Source of the DNA: Methanobacteriaceae archaeon
Lineage (GTDB): Archaea; Methanobacteriota; Methanobacteria; Methanobacteriales; Methanobacteriaceae
Assembly (NCBI GenBank): GCA_013403005.1
Contig: JACBOA010000003.1
Span: 1 to 64,000 of the forward strand
Direction of reading: 5' to 3'
DNA: 64,000 nt
The notes under the pieces are model-generated. The model saw nothing but the letters and a program-made list of their open reading frames with translations. It ran no database searches and was not told the DNA's origin. Positions 36,173 through 51,634 of this stretch are shown here, piece by piece. The first letter of the stretch is position 1; every line of letters begins with the position of its first letter. The position numbers and the translations under genes were made by a program.

Positions 36173-36280
36173 ATGAAGCTGTTATCCTGGTTTTTAGCTG
36201 CTTCAGTAAGGTTAACGTTAACCATCTCACCAGTGGCGATTCCCATAGTAGGTATAATTTTCTATGCTGCTTCCTTCTAA
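36173..36280 (+). CDS. Possible 35-residue membrane peptide
   Basis: An ATG-started frame encodes a short peptide with a mostly hydrophobic sequence and two prolines (S-P-V-A-I-P-I-V-G-I-I-F-Y-A-A). There is no clear ribosome site, and the frame contains the palindrome at 36210-36223. It may be chance. It is listed because it is the only protein-like frame in a long gene-free region. Confidence 0.2.
   Translation: MKLLSWFLAASVRLTLTISPVAIPIVGIIFYAASF
36210..36223. promoter_or_regulatory. Perfect 14-bp palindrome GGTTAACGTTAACC
   Basis: The sequence equals its own reverse complement over 14 bases. It lies between divergent genes, about 480 bp before the acetyl-CoA synthetase start. A regulator site is possible but the distance is large. 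Confidence 0.3.
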
Positions 36281-36699
36281 GAAAGGACCCTGGATATTAA
36301 ATCCTTTGCCAGTGATTTGTTGGTAGGGTTTTTTCAATCCAATTTACAAGATATTGAAGTAAAAACATTTTAATAAAAGTTGGGTAGTTGCTGGTGCATC
36401 CCGATACCCTGATAGTCATTATTAAAAAAAAAAATAAGTTGATTTTTGGTGAAATATTCCGCAAACCGGAGTTGAATTAAAATTATAAGTTTTTTCGTTC
36501 TTACTTTCTGTTTTTACTGAATTCCGGATTTTTTTGATAAATTTATTGATTGGATTTGCATAATCTAAGGGCGGTTTAGTATTATTGCTAGTTTAGTATT
36601 CGTTACATGGCAAAAATTTATGGGATTGATAAAACATATGTACATTAAATAAAAGTTGAGGAAATTGATGATCTTAAGGGGATAGAGGAGGGGTTAATA

Positions 36700-38652
36700 T
36701 TGCCCAGTGAATTAGATGCTCTTTTAAAGGAAAATAGATTATTTCCACCATCTGAAGATTTATCAGAGAATAGTAATATCCAGATATGGATGAAAAGGTA
36801 TGGAATTGAGGATTATGAAGAACTTCTGCAAAGGGCTGAAAAAGACCCTGAATGGTTCTGGGATGAGCTCGCCAGAGAGCTGGAATGGTTTCAACCCTAT
36901 AAAGATGTCTTAAAATGGGATCCACCCCACGCAGAATGGTTCATTAAGGGTAAATTCAACATTGTGCACAATGCCCTGGACCGGCATGTTAAGACCTGGC
37001 GTAAAAATAAGGTGGCATATATATGGGAAGGTGAATCAGGAGAGGTAAAGAAGCTCACCTATCATGATCTTTATCGTAAGGTTAACCAGATGGCCAATGC
37101 CCTGCGTGGTCTTGGTGTTAAAAAGGGCGATCGTGTGTCTATTTACCTGCCCATGATCCTGGAGTTACCCATTGCCATGTTAGCTTGTGCCAAGATCGGA
37201 GCAGTGCATAGTGTGGTTTTTTCTGGTTTTTGGGCTAAAGCATTCCAGGAAAGAGCCAACGATGCTCAGGTAAAAGTTGCTATAACTGTTGACGGATTCT
37301 ATCGTCGGGGAAAAGTCATACCACTTAAAGAAAATGTGGATGAAGTTTTAGATGACATTCCATCCCTGGAAAAGCTTATAGTAGTTCAACATGCCCATTG
37401 CTCTGTGGATATGAAACCTGGAAGAGATTTATGGTGGGATGAGGTGATCCAGGATCAGGAAAGAGAATGTCCCACAGAGATCATGGATGCAGAAGACCTA
37501 CTTTTCATTTTATACACCTCCGGAACAACCGGGAAACCTAAAGGAGTGGTGCATGTCCATGGTGGCTACGCAGTTGGCATCTATGCCACTTTAAAAATGG
37601 TTTTTGACCTAAAAGATGAGGATATATGGTGGTGTGCTGCAGATATTGGCTGGATAACTGGCCACAGTTACATTGTTTATGCACCACTGATTATGGGAGC
37701 TACTTCCGTTATGTATGAAGGCGCTCCCGATTACCCTGATCCTGATAGATTGTGGAGGATGATTGAAGATTATGGTGTGACTGTATTCTACACCGCCCCC
37801 ACCACCATTCGCATGTTCATGAAATACGGGGAAAAATGGCCTCAAAAGCATGATTTAACTTCTCTCAGACTTCTAGGTAGTGTAGGGGAACCTATTAATC
37901 CAGAAGCATGGATGTGGTACCATAAACACATTGGAAACAGGCAGTGCCCAATTATGGACACCTGGTGGCAGACTGAGACTGGTATGCATCTCATAACACC
38001 CCTCCCCATTACTCCCCTCAAGCCCGGCTCTGCGGTGAAACCATTCCCTACTGTGAAGGCAGATGTGGTGGATGATAATGGAGATTCCATCAGTGAAGGA
38101 GGCGGTCACCTGGTAATTAAAACACCCTGGCCTGCTATGTTCCGCACCCTTTACCAGGATCCGGAACGTTACATTGATGCTTACTGGAGCACCTTCCCTG
38201 GCATATATTTAAGTGGTGATGTGGCCCGTTTGGATTCGGATGGTTATTTCTGGATACAGGGCAGGGAAGATGATGTCTTAAATGTTGCAGGACACCGTAT
38301 AAGCACTGCAGAGGTTGAATCTGCCCTGGTGAGTTATGATGCTGTTGCTGAAGCCGCAGTGGTGGGAAAACCAGATCCGGTAAAGGGTGAAGAAATCTGC
38401 AGTTTCGTTACCTTAAAAGAAGGATTCAGCCCCAGTCCCAGGCTTAAGCACTTTCTCCGGGAACATGTACGTAAAGAGATCGGTCCGGTGGCCAGCCCAG
38501 CTTATATTGGATTTGTAGATGACCTGCCCAAGACACGTTCTGGTAAGATCATGCGCCGGGTGATAAAGGCCAAAGTGAAAGGGGATGATGTGGGTGATAT
38601 AACCACCCTGGCCAACCCTGAAGCTGTGGATGAATTGGATAATGCCTTATAA
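36700..38652 (+). CDS. acs: Acetyl-CoA synthetase (AMP-forming)
   Basis: The enzyme activates acetate with ATP and CoA to acetyl-CoA, which lets a hydrogenotrophic methanogen assimilate acetate. The 650-residue protein has the P-loop-like Y-T-S-G-T-T-G-K-P-K-G motif near residue 272, W-W-Q-T-E-T-G, the Y-L-S-G-D-V-A-R region and the C-terminal catalytic lysine in R-S-G-K-I-M-R-R. The start is TTG, chosen because GAGGAGGGG at 36685-36693 sits at good spacing and no ATG fits. A run of nine T at 38703-38711 follows the gene. Confidence 0.95.
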   Translation: MPSELDALLKENRLFPPSEDLSENSNIQIWMKRYGIEDYEELLQRAEKDPEWFWDELARELEWFQPYKDVLKWDPPHAEWFIKGKFNIVHNALDRHVKTWRKNKVAYIWEGESGEVKKLTYHDLYRKVNQMANALRGLGVKKGDRVSIYLPMILELPIAMLACAKIGAVHSVVFSGFWAKAFQERANDAQVKVAITVDGFYRRGKVIPLKENVDEVLDDIPSLEKLIVVQHAHCSVDMKPGRDLWWDEVIQDQERECPTEIMDAEDLLFILYTSGTTGKPKGVVHVHGGYAVGIYATLKMVFDLKDEDIWWCAADIGWITGHSYIVYAPLIMGATSVMYEGAPDYPDPDRLWRMIEDYGVTVFYTAPTTIRMFMKYGEKWPQKHDLTSLRLLGSVGEPINPEAWMWYHKHIGNRQCPIMDTWWQTETGMHLITPLPITPLKPGSAVKPFPTVKADVVDDNGDSISEGGGHLVIKTPWPAMFRTLYQDPERYIDAYWSTFPGIYLSGDVARLDSDGYFWIQGREDDVLNVAGHRISTAEVESALVSYDAVAEAAVVGKPDPVKGEEICSFVTLKEGFSPSPRLKHFLREHVRKEIGPVASPAYIGFVDDLPKTRSGKIMRRVIKAKVKGDDVGDITTLANPEAVDELDNAL

Positions 38653-38702
38653 AAGATAAATTAAAAAAATATAAAAAACAGGGAAAAAAAATAAAAGAAT
38701 TG

Positions 38703-38711
38703 TTTTTTTTT
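38703..38711 (+). terminator. Oligo-T terminator of acs
   Basis: Nine T occur about 50 nt past the acs stop codon, before the convergent dUTPase gene. Confidence 0.5.
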
Positions 38712-38744
38712 AAGATGGGATTAACCTATTACCCATTGCTTTTC

Positions 38745-39197
38745 TTATTTTTCCTGGTAACTTCCATTGTATTCCCCTGAACCCTTCACTGGGAACACTA
38801 CTCCCTGGGCTATCCTTTCACCACGCTTGAGTGTGAAGGGGAATTCTCCCTGGTTTACCATAAGAAATTGAAGGGTTCCTGAAAAACCAGGATCTCCAAC
38901 TGCAGTGTGTATGCTTATGAATGAGCGCAGGAGGGTGGAACGAGGTAAATATAGCATGGAATAACCCTTAGGGATTTTTATCTTCCCATCAATGGTTACA
39001 CTGTAAGCTGTCTTTGGTTTGAGGGTGTAAAGTGGACCTTCAAGTTTTTCAAGTTGTGGAAGTTTTTTCTCATTATCAATAAGGGATCCTGGTCCTTTCT
39101 GAATGTAAACTTCATCCACCCTCAAGTCAATACCGGAAGGTTCCACCAGTTCCTTAAATTCTGGGAATATCTTTATAAGTTCTTTTTCGCCTAACAT
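38745..39197 (-). CDS. dut: dUTP diphosphatase-like protein (dUTPase/dCTP deaminase superfamily)
   Basis: This enzyme removes dUTP and supplies dUMP. The 150-residue protein has P-S-G-I-D-L-R near the N-terminus, the P-R-S-T-L-L-R motif and the D-P-G-F-S-G-T-L-Q segment that together form the nucleotide site, and G-E-R-I-A-Q near the end. It is shorter than archaeal dCTP deaminase and lacks clear deaminase signatures, so dUTPase is the better call; a bifunctional enzyme cannot be excluded. It is 68 bp downstream of the GDPD gene on the same strand. Confidence 0.82.
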   Translation of the reverse strand: MLGEKELIKIFPEFKELVEPSGIDLRVDEVYIQKGPGSLIDNEKKLPQLEKLEGPLYTLKPKTAYSVTIDGKIKIPKGYSMLYLPRSTLLRSFISIHTAVGDPGFSGTLQFLMVNQGEFPFTLKRGERIAQGVVFPVKGSGEYNGSYQEK

Positions 39198-39265
39198 GGA
39201 TTAATTCTCCTGTGAATATCTCGGTCTATTTATTATTGGATTATTGGATATTTTTTTATAAGGAA

Positions 39266-39955
39266 TTATTTTATTGATTTCCTGCCTATAAGATTGTTAG
39301 TTACAAATCCATCTACATCCATGGATAAAATGAATTCTAAATCCTTTGAGGAATCAATAACCCCCGGATATACTTCTATACCATGATTATGAGCTCTTGA
39401 AACCATTTCTTCATTCAAATACTGATAGAAAGGAAACATGAAATCTGCTTTAGCATCTAAGGCCTGTATTTCTGGACGAACTGGTTGTGAGCTGAAAATA
39501 ACTCCAGTTTTTATATTTTTCTCCGTTGATTTTAGATTTAATGAAACATTATGGTAAAAAGAAGCTACAATCACCTTTTTAACTTTTTCTTCCAATCTTA
39601 GAATATCCAAAACCTGTTTTTCAATTCCTGGTTCCTTAATTTCGATTACCAGACCTATTTCATCAGCAGGGACTTTTCCCTCGAGGATTTGTAAAACTTC
39701 TCTGAGGGTGGGGATTTTTTCTCCATTCCCAGCATCAAGTTCCTTTAGCTGTTTGAGTGTTTTTTCCTTTACTAATCCCTTGCCATTGGTGGTGCGGTCT
39801 ACAGTTGAATCATGAATAACCACTAATTCCCCATCTCTGGACTGGCGCACATCAACTTCTACCATGTCTGCACCTAATTTAAATGCACGTTTCACTGAGC
39901 GCAGGGTATTTTCTCCTTCAAAGGCTGATGCACCCCGATGGGCAATGAGTTTCAT
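39266..39955 (-). CDS. Glycerophosphodiester phosphodiesterase
   Basis: The 229-residue protein has the GDPD signatures H-R-G-A-S at the start, E-N-T near residue 15, E-V-D-V-R-Q-S-R-D-G at about 37-46 and the catalytic H-D-S-T-V-D-R-T-T-N-G at about 52. It cleaves glycerophosphodiesters to an alcohol and glycerol phosphate, probably in lipid turnover. There is no signal peptide, so it acts in the cytoplasm. The length is normal for the short family members. Confidence 0.92.
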   Translation of the reverse strand: MKLIAHRGASAFEGENTLRSVKRAFKLGADMVEVDVRQSRDGELVVIHDSTVDRTTNGKGLVKEKTLKQLKELDAGNGEKIPTLREVLQILEGKVPADEIGLVIEIKEPGIEKQVLDILRLEEKVKKVIVASFYHNVSLNLKSTEKNIKTGVIFSSQPVRPEIQALDAKADFMFPFYQYLNEEMVSRAHNHGIEVYPGVIDSSKDLEFILSMDVDGFVTNNLIGRKSIK

Positions 39956-40066
39956 GTGATTAGAATGAGTTTAATGTCATTAATATAAATGTGCTCTCAC
40001 CTAAAGATCATTTAATTGAAAAGAGATTATAAACCTCATTTAGATTAATTAGATTGGGTGAATTTA

Positions 40067-40744
40067 ATGAAACAGGTTAAAGACCACTTCGAAGAAGAAG
40101 CAGAAGTATTTGACGAACTTATAAAAACAATTATTCCTTTCTATGAAGATATGGTTAACTCAATAGTATTATCACTGCCTTTCCACAAGAGAGAAAATTT
40201 TAAAGTTCTGGATCTGGGTTGTGGTACCGGTAACATATCCCGGGAGGTGAAAGAAGCTTTTCCCCATACCCACATTACATGTGTGGATCTGGCGGAGAAC
40301 ATGATCCGAATGGCAGAATCCAAACTAGCTGCCTACAGTGACATTGAATTTATAATATCTGATTTCCGTGATCTTGATTTCAGGGAGGAATACGATGCGG
40401 TTGTTTCTTCCCTAGCACTGCATCATCTGCAGAGAGAAGAACAGAAATCATTCTACCACCGAATATATGAGTTCCTTAGAAAAGGAGGAGTGTTTTACAA
40501 TGCAGATATCATCCAGGGCTCAACTCCTCATCTTAATCAAACCTACCTGAACAAGTGGATAGATTTCATGCTACAGAATCATACTAAAGAAGAGATTGAA
40601 TCCATATGGCTGCCTAAGCACAGAGAAGAAGATTTTCCATCTCCACTTATGAACCATGTTGTGTGGATGGAAGATGCGGGCTTTGAGGTGGTGGATGTGG
40701 TGTGGAAATATTATATGTTTGGGGTTTATGGTGGTAAAAAATAA
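40067..40744 (+). CDS. Class I SAM-dependent methyltransferase
   Basis: The 225-residue protein has motif I V-L-D-L-G-C-G-T-G-N-I near residue 47, an acidic loop V-D-L-A-E-N-M and the A-V-V-S-S-L-A-L-H-H-L post-motif typical of small-molecule methyltransferases. The substrate is unknown. The ATG at 40067 is chosen because GGGTG lies 6 nt upstream; a GTG three codons earlier overlaps that site. It converges on ftsY. Confidence 0.88.
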   Translation: MKQVKDHFEEEAEVFDELIKTIIPFYEDMVNSIVLSLPFHKRENFKVLDLGCGTGNISREVKEAFPHTHITCVDLAENMIRMAESKLAAYSDIEFIISDFRDLDFREEYDAVVSSLALHHLQREEQKSFYHRIYEFLRKGGVFYNADIIQGSTPHLNQTYLNKWIDFMLQNHTKEEIESIWLPKHREEDFPSPLMNHVVWMEDAGFEVVDVVWKYYMFGVYGGKK

Positions 40745-40797
40745 AAAAGCCCATTTGAACCTGTTCAGAAAAATTTTCAAGTAATAATATGGAATTT

Positions 40798-42063
<1,266 letters not shown>

Positions 42064-42265
42064 AAGACATCAACTCCCTACTGGATTTTTGACTGTGATA
42101 AAATTATTTTCATAAAAAATGTATTCCAGACATTAAATAAATACTGGTTTTATTGAGTTTGGTATAATGGATTCTTTATATCTTAATAATAAGATTTAAT
42201 AATAAAAAGTGCAGTATTAATATGGTTTTTTATAGATGGTTTAAAATGAATAATAAGAATAAAGA

Positions 42266-42703
42266 TTAGGGTAATCCATTATCAGGCGTACCCTCAATTT
42301 TCTGGATGAGTGCTTCGGCTTCTGGGCTTTTCTGAGATATTATCTGGCTGATTTTCTGTAAATCAGACATCATCTTCTGCATTATCCCATCCAACTCTTT
42401 TTTCTGCTCTTCAATGCTAATCTTAGCATCATCTATGGTTTTTTTAACTGCAGCACCTGAACCAAGACCCACAATCACTTCTTCGGTGTTTTTGATTTCA
42501 GTGATTAAAAATGAACCCGCGCCGATTGGTACCAGGGTTTCAGGTGACTTTTTACCTTTAATTGCATCAAGAGTCTCCTGTGCAATGGTAAGATCGGCTA
42601 TGGTGGCCTTCAGTGTTTCCACCTGCTGGTTAAGAACTTCCGCTTGGCCCTTGTAAGCGTTTAGTTCGTTGATTAATGCTTCCAGCCTTTGTCGGTCTTC
42701 CAT
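42266..42703 (-). CDS. pfdA: Prefoldin alpha subunit
   Basis: Prefoldin is a hexameric chaperone that passes unfolded proteins to the thermosome. The 145-residue protein has the alpha-subunit layout: an N-terminal coiled coil (about 1-50), a central beta region with V-P-I-G-A-G-S-F and V-I-V-G-L-G-S-G, and a C-terminal coiled coil. GGAGTGAT precedes the ATG. Its start is 4 bp after the stop codon of the LX gene. Confidence 0.95.
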   Translation of the reverse strand: MEDRQRLEALINELNAYKGQAEVLNQQVETLKATIADLTIAQETLDAIKGKKSPETLVPIGAGSFLITEIKNTEEVIVGLGSGAAVKKTIDDAKISIEEQKKELDGIMQKMMSDLQKISQIISQKSPEAEALIQKIEGTPDNGLP

Positions 42704-42707
42704 TTAA

Positions 42708-42934
42708 TCACTCCGAGACCAGTGTTTTGATCAGCGGATCCTGAACTTCTTCAGGGGAGATCTCCTCAATCTTTTTGATGTGTATCTGGTTGCGCACAAT
42801 ATGATGTTTGCTACCGAATTCTGAGTAGATCTTCTCTTTAATATCCTCTTCGCTCATGGCTTTCAATTCCCGGGTAAAGGGTTTGAAACTGTCTCCCATG
42901 ATGAATTTACCTTGAACTCTATATATCTTCGTTT

Positions 42935-42938
<4 letters not shown>
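42708..42938 (-). CDS. rpl18a: 50S ribosomal protein LX (L18Ae/eL20 family)
   Basis: The 76-residue protein matches archaeal LX: V-Q-G-K-F near the start, F-T-R-E-L-K-A and Y-S-E-F-G-S-K-H, then a short C-terminal region. It is a small component of the large ribosomal subunit. Its start overlaps the end of the aIF6 gene by 4 bp, which indicates coupled translation. Confidence 0.93.
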
Positions 42939-43609
<671 letters not shown>

Positions 43610-43623
43610 AGGAGCTCACCTTC

Positions 43624-43866
43624 TCAGGCTAAGGTGACCAGTACGGAACCATCTTCTTCTTTGGTTGCCTTAACTTTGATCTTGGGGGGTATTTTCTGAA
43701 TTCCCCTTTCCCATATGGTTTCATTAACCGATGCATCCAGTTTGACCTGGTCGGATTTCATGTGTTTCTGGATGAACTCCCTAACTACACGGGTTGCTTT
43801 GGGCGACCTTTTGGTACGTGGGGCTTTTTTAGCATCCCGGAGGGGTATAACGTAAACTCTTTCCAT
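43624..43866 (-). CDS. rpl31e: 50S ribosomal protein L31e
   Basis: The 80-residue protein has the L31e features V-I-P-L-R-D-A-K, P-R-T-K-R-S-P-K-A and a final beta-rich segment. Its length is normal for archaea. It sits between L39e and aIF6, the standard archaeal order. Confidence 0.95.
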   Translation of the reverse strand: MERVYVIPLRDAKKAPRTKRSPKATRVVREFIQKHMKSDQVKLDASVNETIWERGIQKIPPKIKVKATKEEDGSVLVTLA

Positions 43867-43891
43867 CTATTTCACTCCTGAACTTAGAAAT

Positions 43892-44047
43892 TTAAGCTTT
43901 TATCTTGCTTCGTCTCCAGTGTCTCATTTTTGGGTGTGTTCTAACCTTTCTGGAGGTTTTTAACATGACCCATAGAGGCACCCGTCTGTTTTGTTTGCCT
44001 GCTTTTGCCAGTCTTAATTTCTTGGCTAATGGTTTATTTCTGCTCAT
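43892..44047 (-). CDS. rpl39e: 50S ribosomal protein L39e
   Basis: This 51-residue basic protein is shorter than most annotation cut-offs. It starts M-S-R-N-K-P-L-A-K-K-L-R and contains R-R-V-P-L-W-V-M and the family's final R-R-S-K-I. The start codon overlaps the end of the upstream PP-loop gene by 14 bp. The order L39e-L31e-aIF6-LX is the typical archaeal operon. Confidence 0.95.
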   Translation of the reverse strand: MSRNKPLAKKLRLAKAGKQNRRVPLWVMLKTSRKVRTHPKMRHWRRSKIKA

Positions 44048-44636
44048 ATTCTCTCCATCCTATTACTCTTGATTGTATGTGTGGGGGGAATAACTTACCA
44101 GCTATTTCTTCACCTTCCAACTGGGTTATAAGGTATCTTATCTCAATCTCATAGTCAGAGTTATTCTCCATGCTGGTAGGCTCTTTTACCAGATTAAAAA
44201 GCTGTTCTGAAAGCTGATTTATGGTTCTATGACCCCAACCTGCCAGGTTAATGTATTGTACGTCTTTAGAATCCTCAAAACTTTGAATTTCCTTTATATC
44301 CAATTTCGGTATTCTGTCGTCTCTTCTGGTGCCATCTGCAATTAACTGGTAGTTTTCTGCAGCGCGCCTGAGTGTTTTATGATGAAGGAAATTAATGCCC
44401 TGGTTTGGAAAACCATCTTCAAGGATCATGTCCACTGCTTCTGTTAGTAGAGATTTTTCCCCCCTCAGAATACGATGTTTGAAACCTAAGGAAGATGCTG
44501 ACTTAGCAGCAGATTTCCATGATGGAAAAACTCCGAAATTGGCAGTTAAAAGTTCCACTTGGTATCCTAAGCGTTGCAGGATCACCGCTATTAGGGAGCT
44601 GTCTTTACCTCCACTGTAGAGCACTGCGGCTTTCAT
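44034..44636 (-). CDS. PP-loop ATP pyrophosphatase-like protein
   Basis: The 200-residue protein begins with the PP-loop S-G-G-K-D-S-S, which binds ATP and adenylates a substrate in tRNA-modification, NAD and asparagine synthetases. Additional segments are A-D-G-T-R-R-D-D-R and G-W-G-H-R-T-I. It lacks the extra domains of known tRNA thiolases, and its substrate is unknown. It is translationally coupled with its neighbours: its ATG overlaps the stop codon of the PDCD5-like gene by 4 bp and its end overlaps the L39e start. This placement suggests an RNA- or ribosome-related role. Confidence 0.75.
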   Translation of the reverse strand: MKAAVLYSGGKDSSLIAVILQRLGYQVELLTANFGVFPSWKSAAKSASSLGFKHRILRGEKSLLTEAVDMILEDGFPNQGINFLHHKTLRRAAENYQLIADGTRRDDRIPKLDIKEIQSFEDSKDVQYINLAGWGHRTINQLSEQLFNLVKEPTSMENNSDYEIEIRYLITQLEGEEIAGKLFPPHIQSRVIGWREYEQK

Positions 44637-44983
44637 TTCCAGGTGATGTTAATTTCTCTTTTCTGACCGGACAGTTTTCTGAGTAGTTCTTTAAGCTGCT
44701 GGTCAGTGATTTTTGACTTAATACGACCCATCTGGGCCAGTTGGATGAGCTGCAGTTCAATCTGATCCACGAACTCGGGTTTGGTGAGGCGGAGGTTTGC
44801 CAGGCGACTGCGAGCTTCAGGGGTGAGTATCTGCAGCATGGCCTGTCTTTTCTGGGCCTCGAGTTCCCTGCGCATCTGTTCCTGGGATTGGGCATCTGAA
44901 GTCTGCTGCTGAGCCTGTTGAGCTGCTACTTGCTTTTCTAGTTCCTGCATTCTTCTTCGCCGTATTTCCTCAATATCGCTCAT
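44633..44983 (-). CDS. DNA-binding protein of the PDCD5 family
   Basis: The 116-residue protein has an N-terminal, Gln/Ala-rich long helix starting with R-R-R-R-M-Q-E-L, then a three-helix core with L-T-P-E-A-R-S-R-L-A-N-L and I-T-D-Q-Q-L-K-E-L-L. It is the archaeal homologue of human PDCD5 (MTH1615 in Methanothermobacter, from memory). Its role in archaea is unclear; nucleic acid binding is reported for the family. It lies 35 bp after the S19e gene. Confidence 0.92.
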   Translation of the reverse strand: MSDIEEIRRRRMQELEKQVAAQQAQQQTSDAQSQEQMRRELEAQKRQAMLQILTPEARSRLANLRLTKPEFVDQIELQLIQLAQMGRIKSKITDQQLKELLRKLSGQKREINITWK

Positions 44984-45018
44984 CGAAATACCTCACTATT
45001 TAATTAAATGGAAATTAT

Positions 45019-45456
<438 letters not shown>

Positions 45457-45470
45457 ATTATTTCTCCTTA

Positions 45471-46069
<599 letters not shown>

Positions 46070-46272
46070 ATATAATCCCTCGCAGAACATTTAAAAATGC
46101 CAGAATACGGAGATCTTAAGCTCTATTCAGGAGTGTAAATGTAGGAGTTAACTGCAAACCTGAGAGTGTACTTAAGAATAATATAATAGTTTATCTTTTG
46201 GTCCCTTAAAAACCTTTCCCCATAATTTATACTCGAAATCTCAGGATTTATCTGGAGTCTCTACACAACCAA

Positions 46273-46818
46273 TCATTCAAAAAATGCCGAAAAATCAATC
46301 TTGCCAGGTTTTAATGACTTCTTACCACTTATAATATCTAAAACTGTGTTAACTGCCCCTGAATGGGTTATTTTGGTGGTATCCACTTCATGCACCTTCT
46401 CCCCATGTATCTGATAGGCTTCCCATGTGCAGAGATCCAGAGCCTCTGCTTCCAAGTTTTCTCTGATTTTAACATCTCTCCAACCTCTTTCCTGGAGCCT
46501 CTTTTCAAGAATTAATGGTTCAGTTCGAAATACCACCACCAGATCTGCTTGGGGAAAATAATGGGAAAGATGTCCTTCAATTATTACACAGGAATTCCTT
46601 ATCAAATCATCAGATTTATCCACAATTTTCTGAAGTTCTTTCTTTAAAGCATCCATATCTACAACTTTATAACCTTTTTCAGGATCCAAACCTGTGTAGA
46701 GATGTTTTTCCTCCACCAGTTGATTAATGTCAACCAGTAAACATCCTAACTTTTCAGAAAGTAAGGTAGATATGGTGGTTTTACCGGTTCCTGGAGTTCC
46801 AGTGACGAGTATTATCAT
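46273..46818 (-). CDS. AK6/Fap7-type adenylate kinase family protein
   Basis: The 181-residue protein has Walker A G-T-P-G-T-G-K-T-T at the N-terminus, a Walker B-like V-I-I-E-G-H region and the R-G-W motif of the AK6 group. Eukaryotic Fap7 helps the last step of 18S rRNA maturation, and archaeal homologues bind ribosomal protein uS11, so ribosome assembly is the likely role. It lies about 200 bp upstream of rnp4 and has its own start region. Confidence 0.88.
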   Translation of the reverse strand: MIILVTGTPGTGKTTISTLLSEKLGCLLVDINQLVEEKHLYTGLDPEKGYKVVDMDALKKELQKIVDKSDDLIRNSCVIIEGHLSHYFPQADLVVVFRTEPLILEKRLQERGWRDVKIRENLEAEALDLCTWEAYQIHGEKVHEVDTTKITHSGAVNTVLDIISGKKSLKPGKIDFSAFFE

Positions 46819-47035
46819 TATAAAATCTGTTTTTTGTTAATTTTTACATCAATGTCATTAAAAAAGTCTAATTTGACGTTATTTTCATTTTTATCTATGA
46901 TTTCCTTTTTTTTATCGATTTTTACCTGATTTATTGGGATATTTTCAGTTTTCTTTTGAGTTTTTTAGGTTTCTAGTTAATAATGTTTTCTTATAATGTT
47001 TTCAGGCTTATCATAAATTCTTTGTACCTAATGTT

Positions 47036-47812
47036 CTATTTCAGTTTTTCAATTAACATTTCAGCCACTTTCTCCCCGGAAAGGAGCATACCTCCAAATA
47101 TGGGACCCATACGTGGTGATCCATGCACTGCATTAGCTGCCATTCCAGTGACGTATAATCCAGGATAGACTTCAGATACGTTGCCCATGATTTTCTGTTC
47201 TGCTACATCTGCCCACATTGATTTTTCTCCCATTATCTTACCGGTTTCAGTTTTTAAGGGGGCTTCCATTTTCCTCTCCAGGACTTTAACTATCTCACAG
47301 GGGTGTCCGGTGGCATCGATAACTGCTTTGGCACCAATGGTAATGGGATCCACGTGGAGTCCTGCCATTTCAACTGGGCTCCAGTTGATTACTAATCCTT
47401 CCACTCCTTTTTCTTTAATCATTACATCTTCAATTTCCATTAAGTTGAAGACTTTTAACCCTGCCTGGCATGCCCTGGAGCAGAGAGTTGATGCAGATTC
47501 AATAGAATCTGCCAAGTAGTATCCTTTCTGGTATTCTTGACTGTTGATGCCCATTTCATCCAGTATTCGTTTTCCTTCCTCCTGGACCACGATCTTGTTG
47601 AACATCATTCCACCACCCCACATTCCACCACCCATACTGAGTTTTTTCTCGAATAATGCTACTTTAAGTCCGGCTTTGGCCAGATAGTAACCGGCGGTTA
47701 ATCCAGATGGTCCACCCCCTCCAATAGCAACATCCATCTGGAGATAATCCAGCAATTCATCCATATATCCTTCCACTATTCCCTTTGAGACAATGATATC
47801 ATCCAATTTCAT
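47036..47812 (-). CDS. thi4: Sulfide-dependent ADP-thiazole synthase
   Basis: Thi4 makes the thiazole half of thiamine from NAD, glycine and sulfur. The 258-residue protein has the NAD-binding G-G-G-G-P-S-G-L-T-A motif at residues 31-40 and ends with the usual G-P-I-F-G-G-M-L-L-S-G. At the position where the yeast suicide enzyme uses a cysteine as sulfur donor, this protein has His153 (G-L-H-V-D-P). That is the feature of the catalytic methanogen enzymes that use free sulfide. I chose ATG 47812 because GAGGTGG lies five bases upstream; an upstream ATG in frame would overlap that site. Confidence 0.95.
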   Translation of the reverse strand: MKLDDIIVSKGIVEGYMDELLDYLQMDVAIGGGGPSGLTAGYYLAKAGLKVALFEKKLSMGGGMWGGGMMFNKIVVQEEGKRILDEMGINSQEYQKGYYLADSIESASTLCSRACQAGLKVFNLMEIEDVMIKEKGVEGLVINWSPVEMAGLHVDPITIGAKAVIDATGHPCEIVKVLERKMEAPLKTETGKIMGEKSMWADVAEQKIMGNVSEVYPGLYVTGMAANAVHGSPRMGPIFGGMLLSGEKVAEMLIEKLK

Positions 47813-47960
47813 ATTTTCCACCTCATACACTTGATTAACTCATAATTGATTAAACATGGTAACAGTTCATTTATGATTTGAACCTAGATTATCCATTTAA
47901 TAACTTGCTAAATGTTGATTTCTATTAAATGATTATTCCATGAATATTCCCTTCCAATGA

Positions 47961-49076
<1,116 letters not shown>

Positions 49077-49240
49077 ATATACTCTCAATATTTTTAAAAA
49101 ATCTGTTACTATGATAAATATGTTGTGAAATCTTAAAAACTTGTGTATGGTTAAAAGAAACTCACAATAATTCTATTCTTAATATTGGCATTTTAAGAGT
49201 TCATAATTGAAAATAAAGAAAATGGGGAATGGAATTATTT

Positions 49241-51634
<2,394 letters not shown>

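Larger units (their letters stand above)
35810..36699. other. 890-bp gene-poor region between divergent genes
   Basis: This region separates the divergent acetolactate-synthase-like and acetyl-CoA synthetase genes and should hold both promoters. A 75-codon frame at 35883-36110 has no ribosome site and low complexity and was not called. A 35-codon hydrophobic frame at 36173-36280 is listed separately. A perfect 14-bp palindrome lies at 36210-36223 and a run of eleven A follows 36423. The rest shows nothing I can identify. Confidence 0.5.

Noticed and set aside
36410..36436. Hairpin GGGTA/TACCC followed by an A run as a terminator
   Set aside because: On the plus strand the run is A, not T, and on the minus strand the T run precedes the hairpin. 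No gene ends there.
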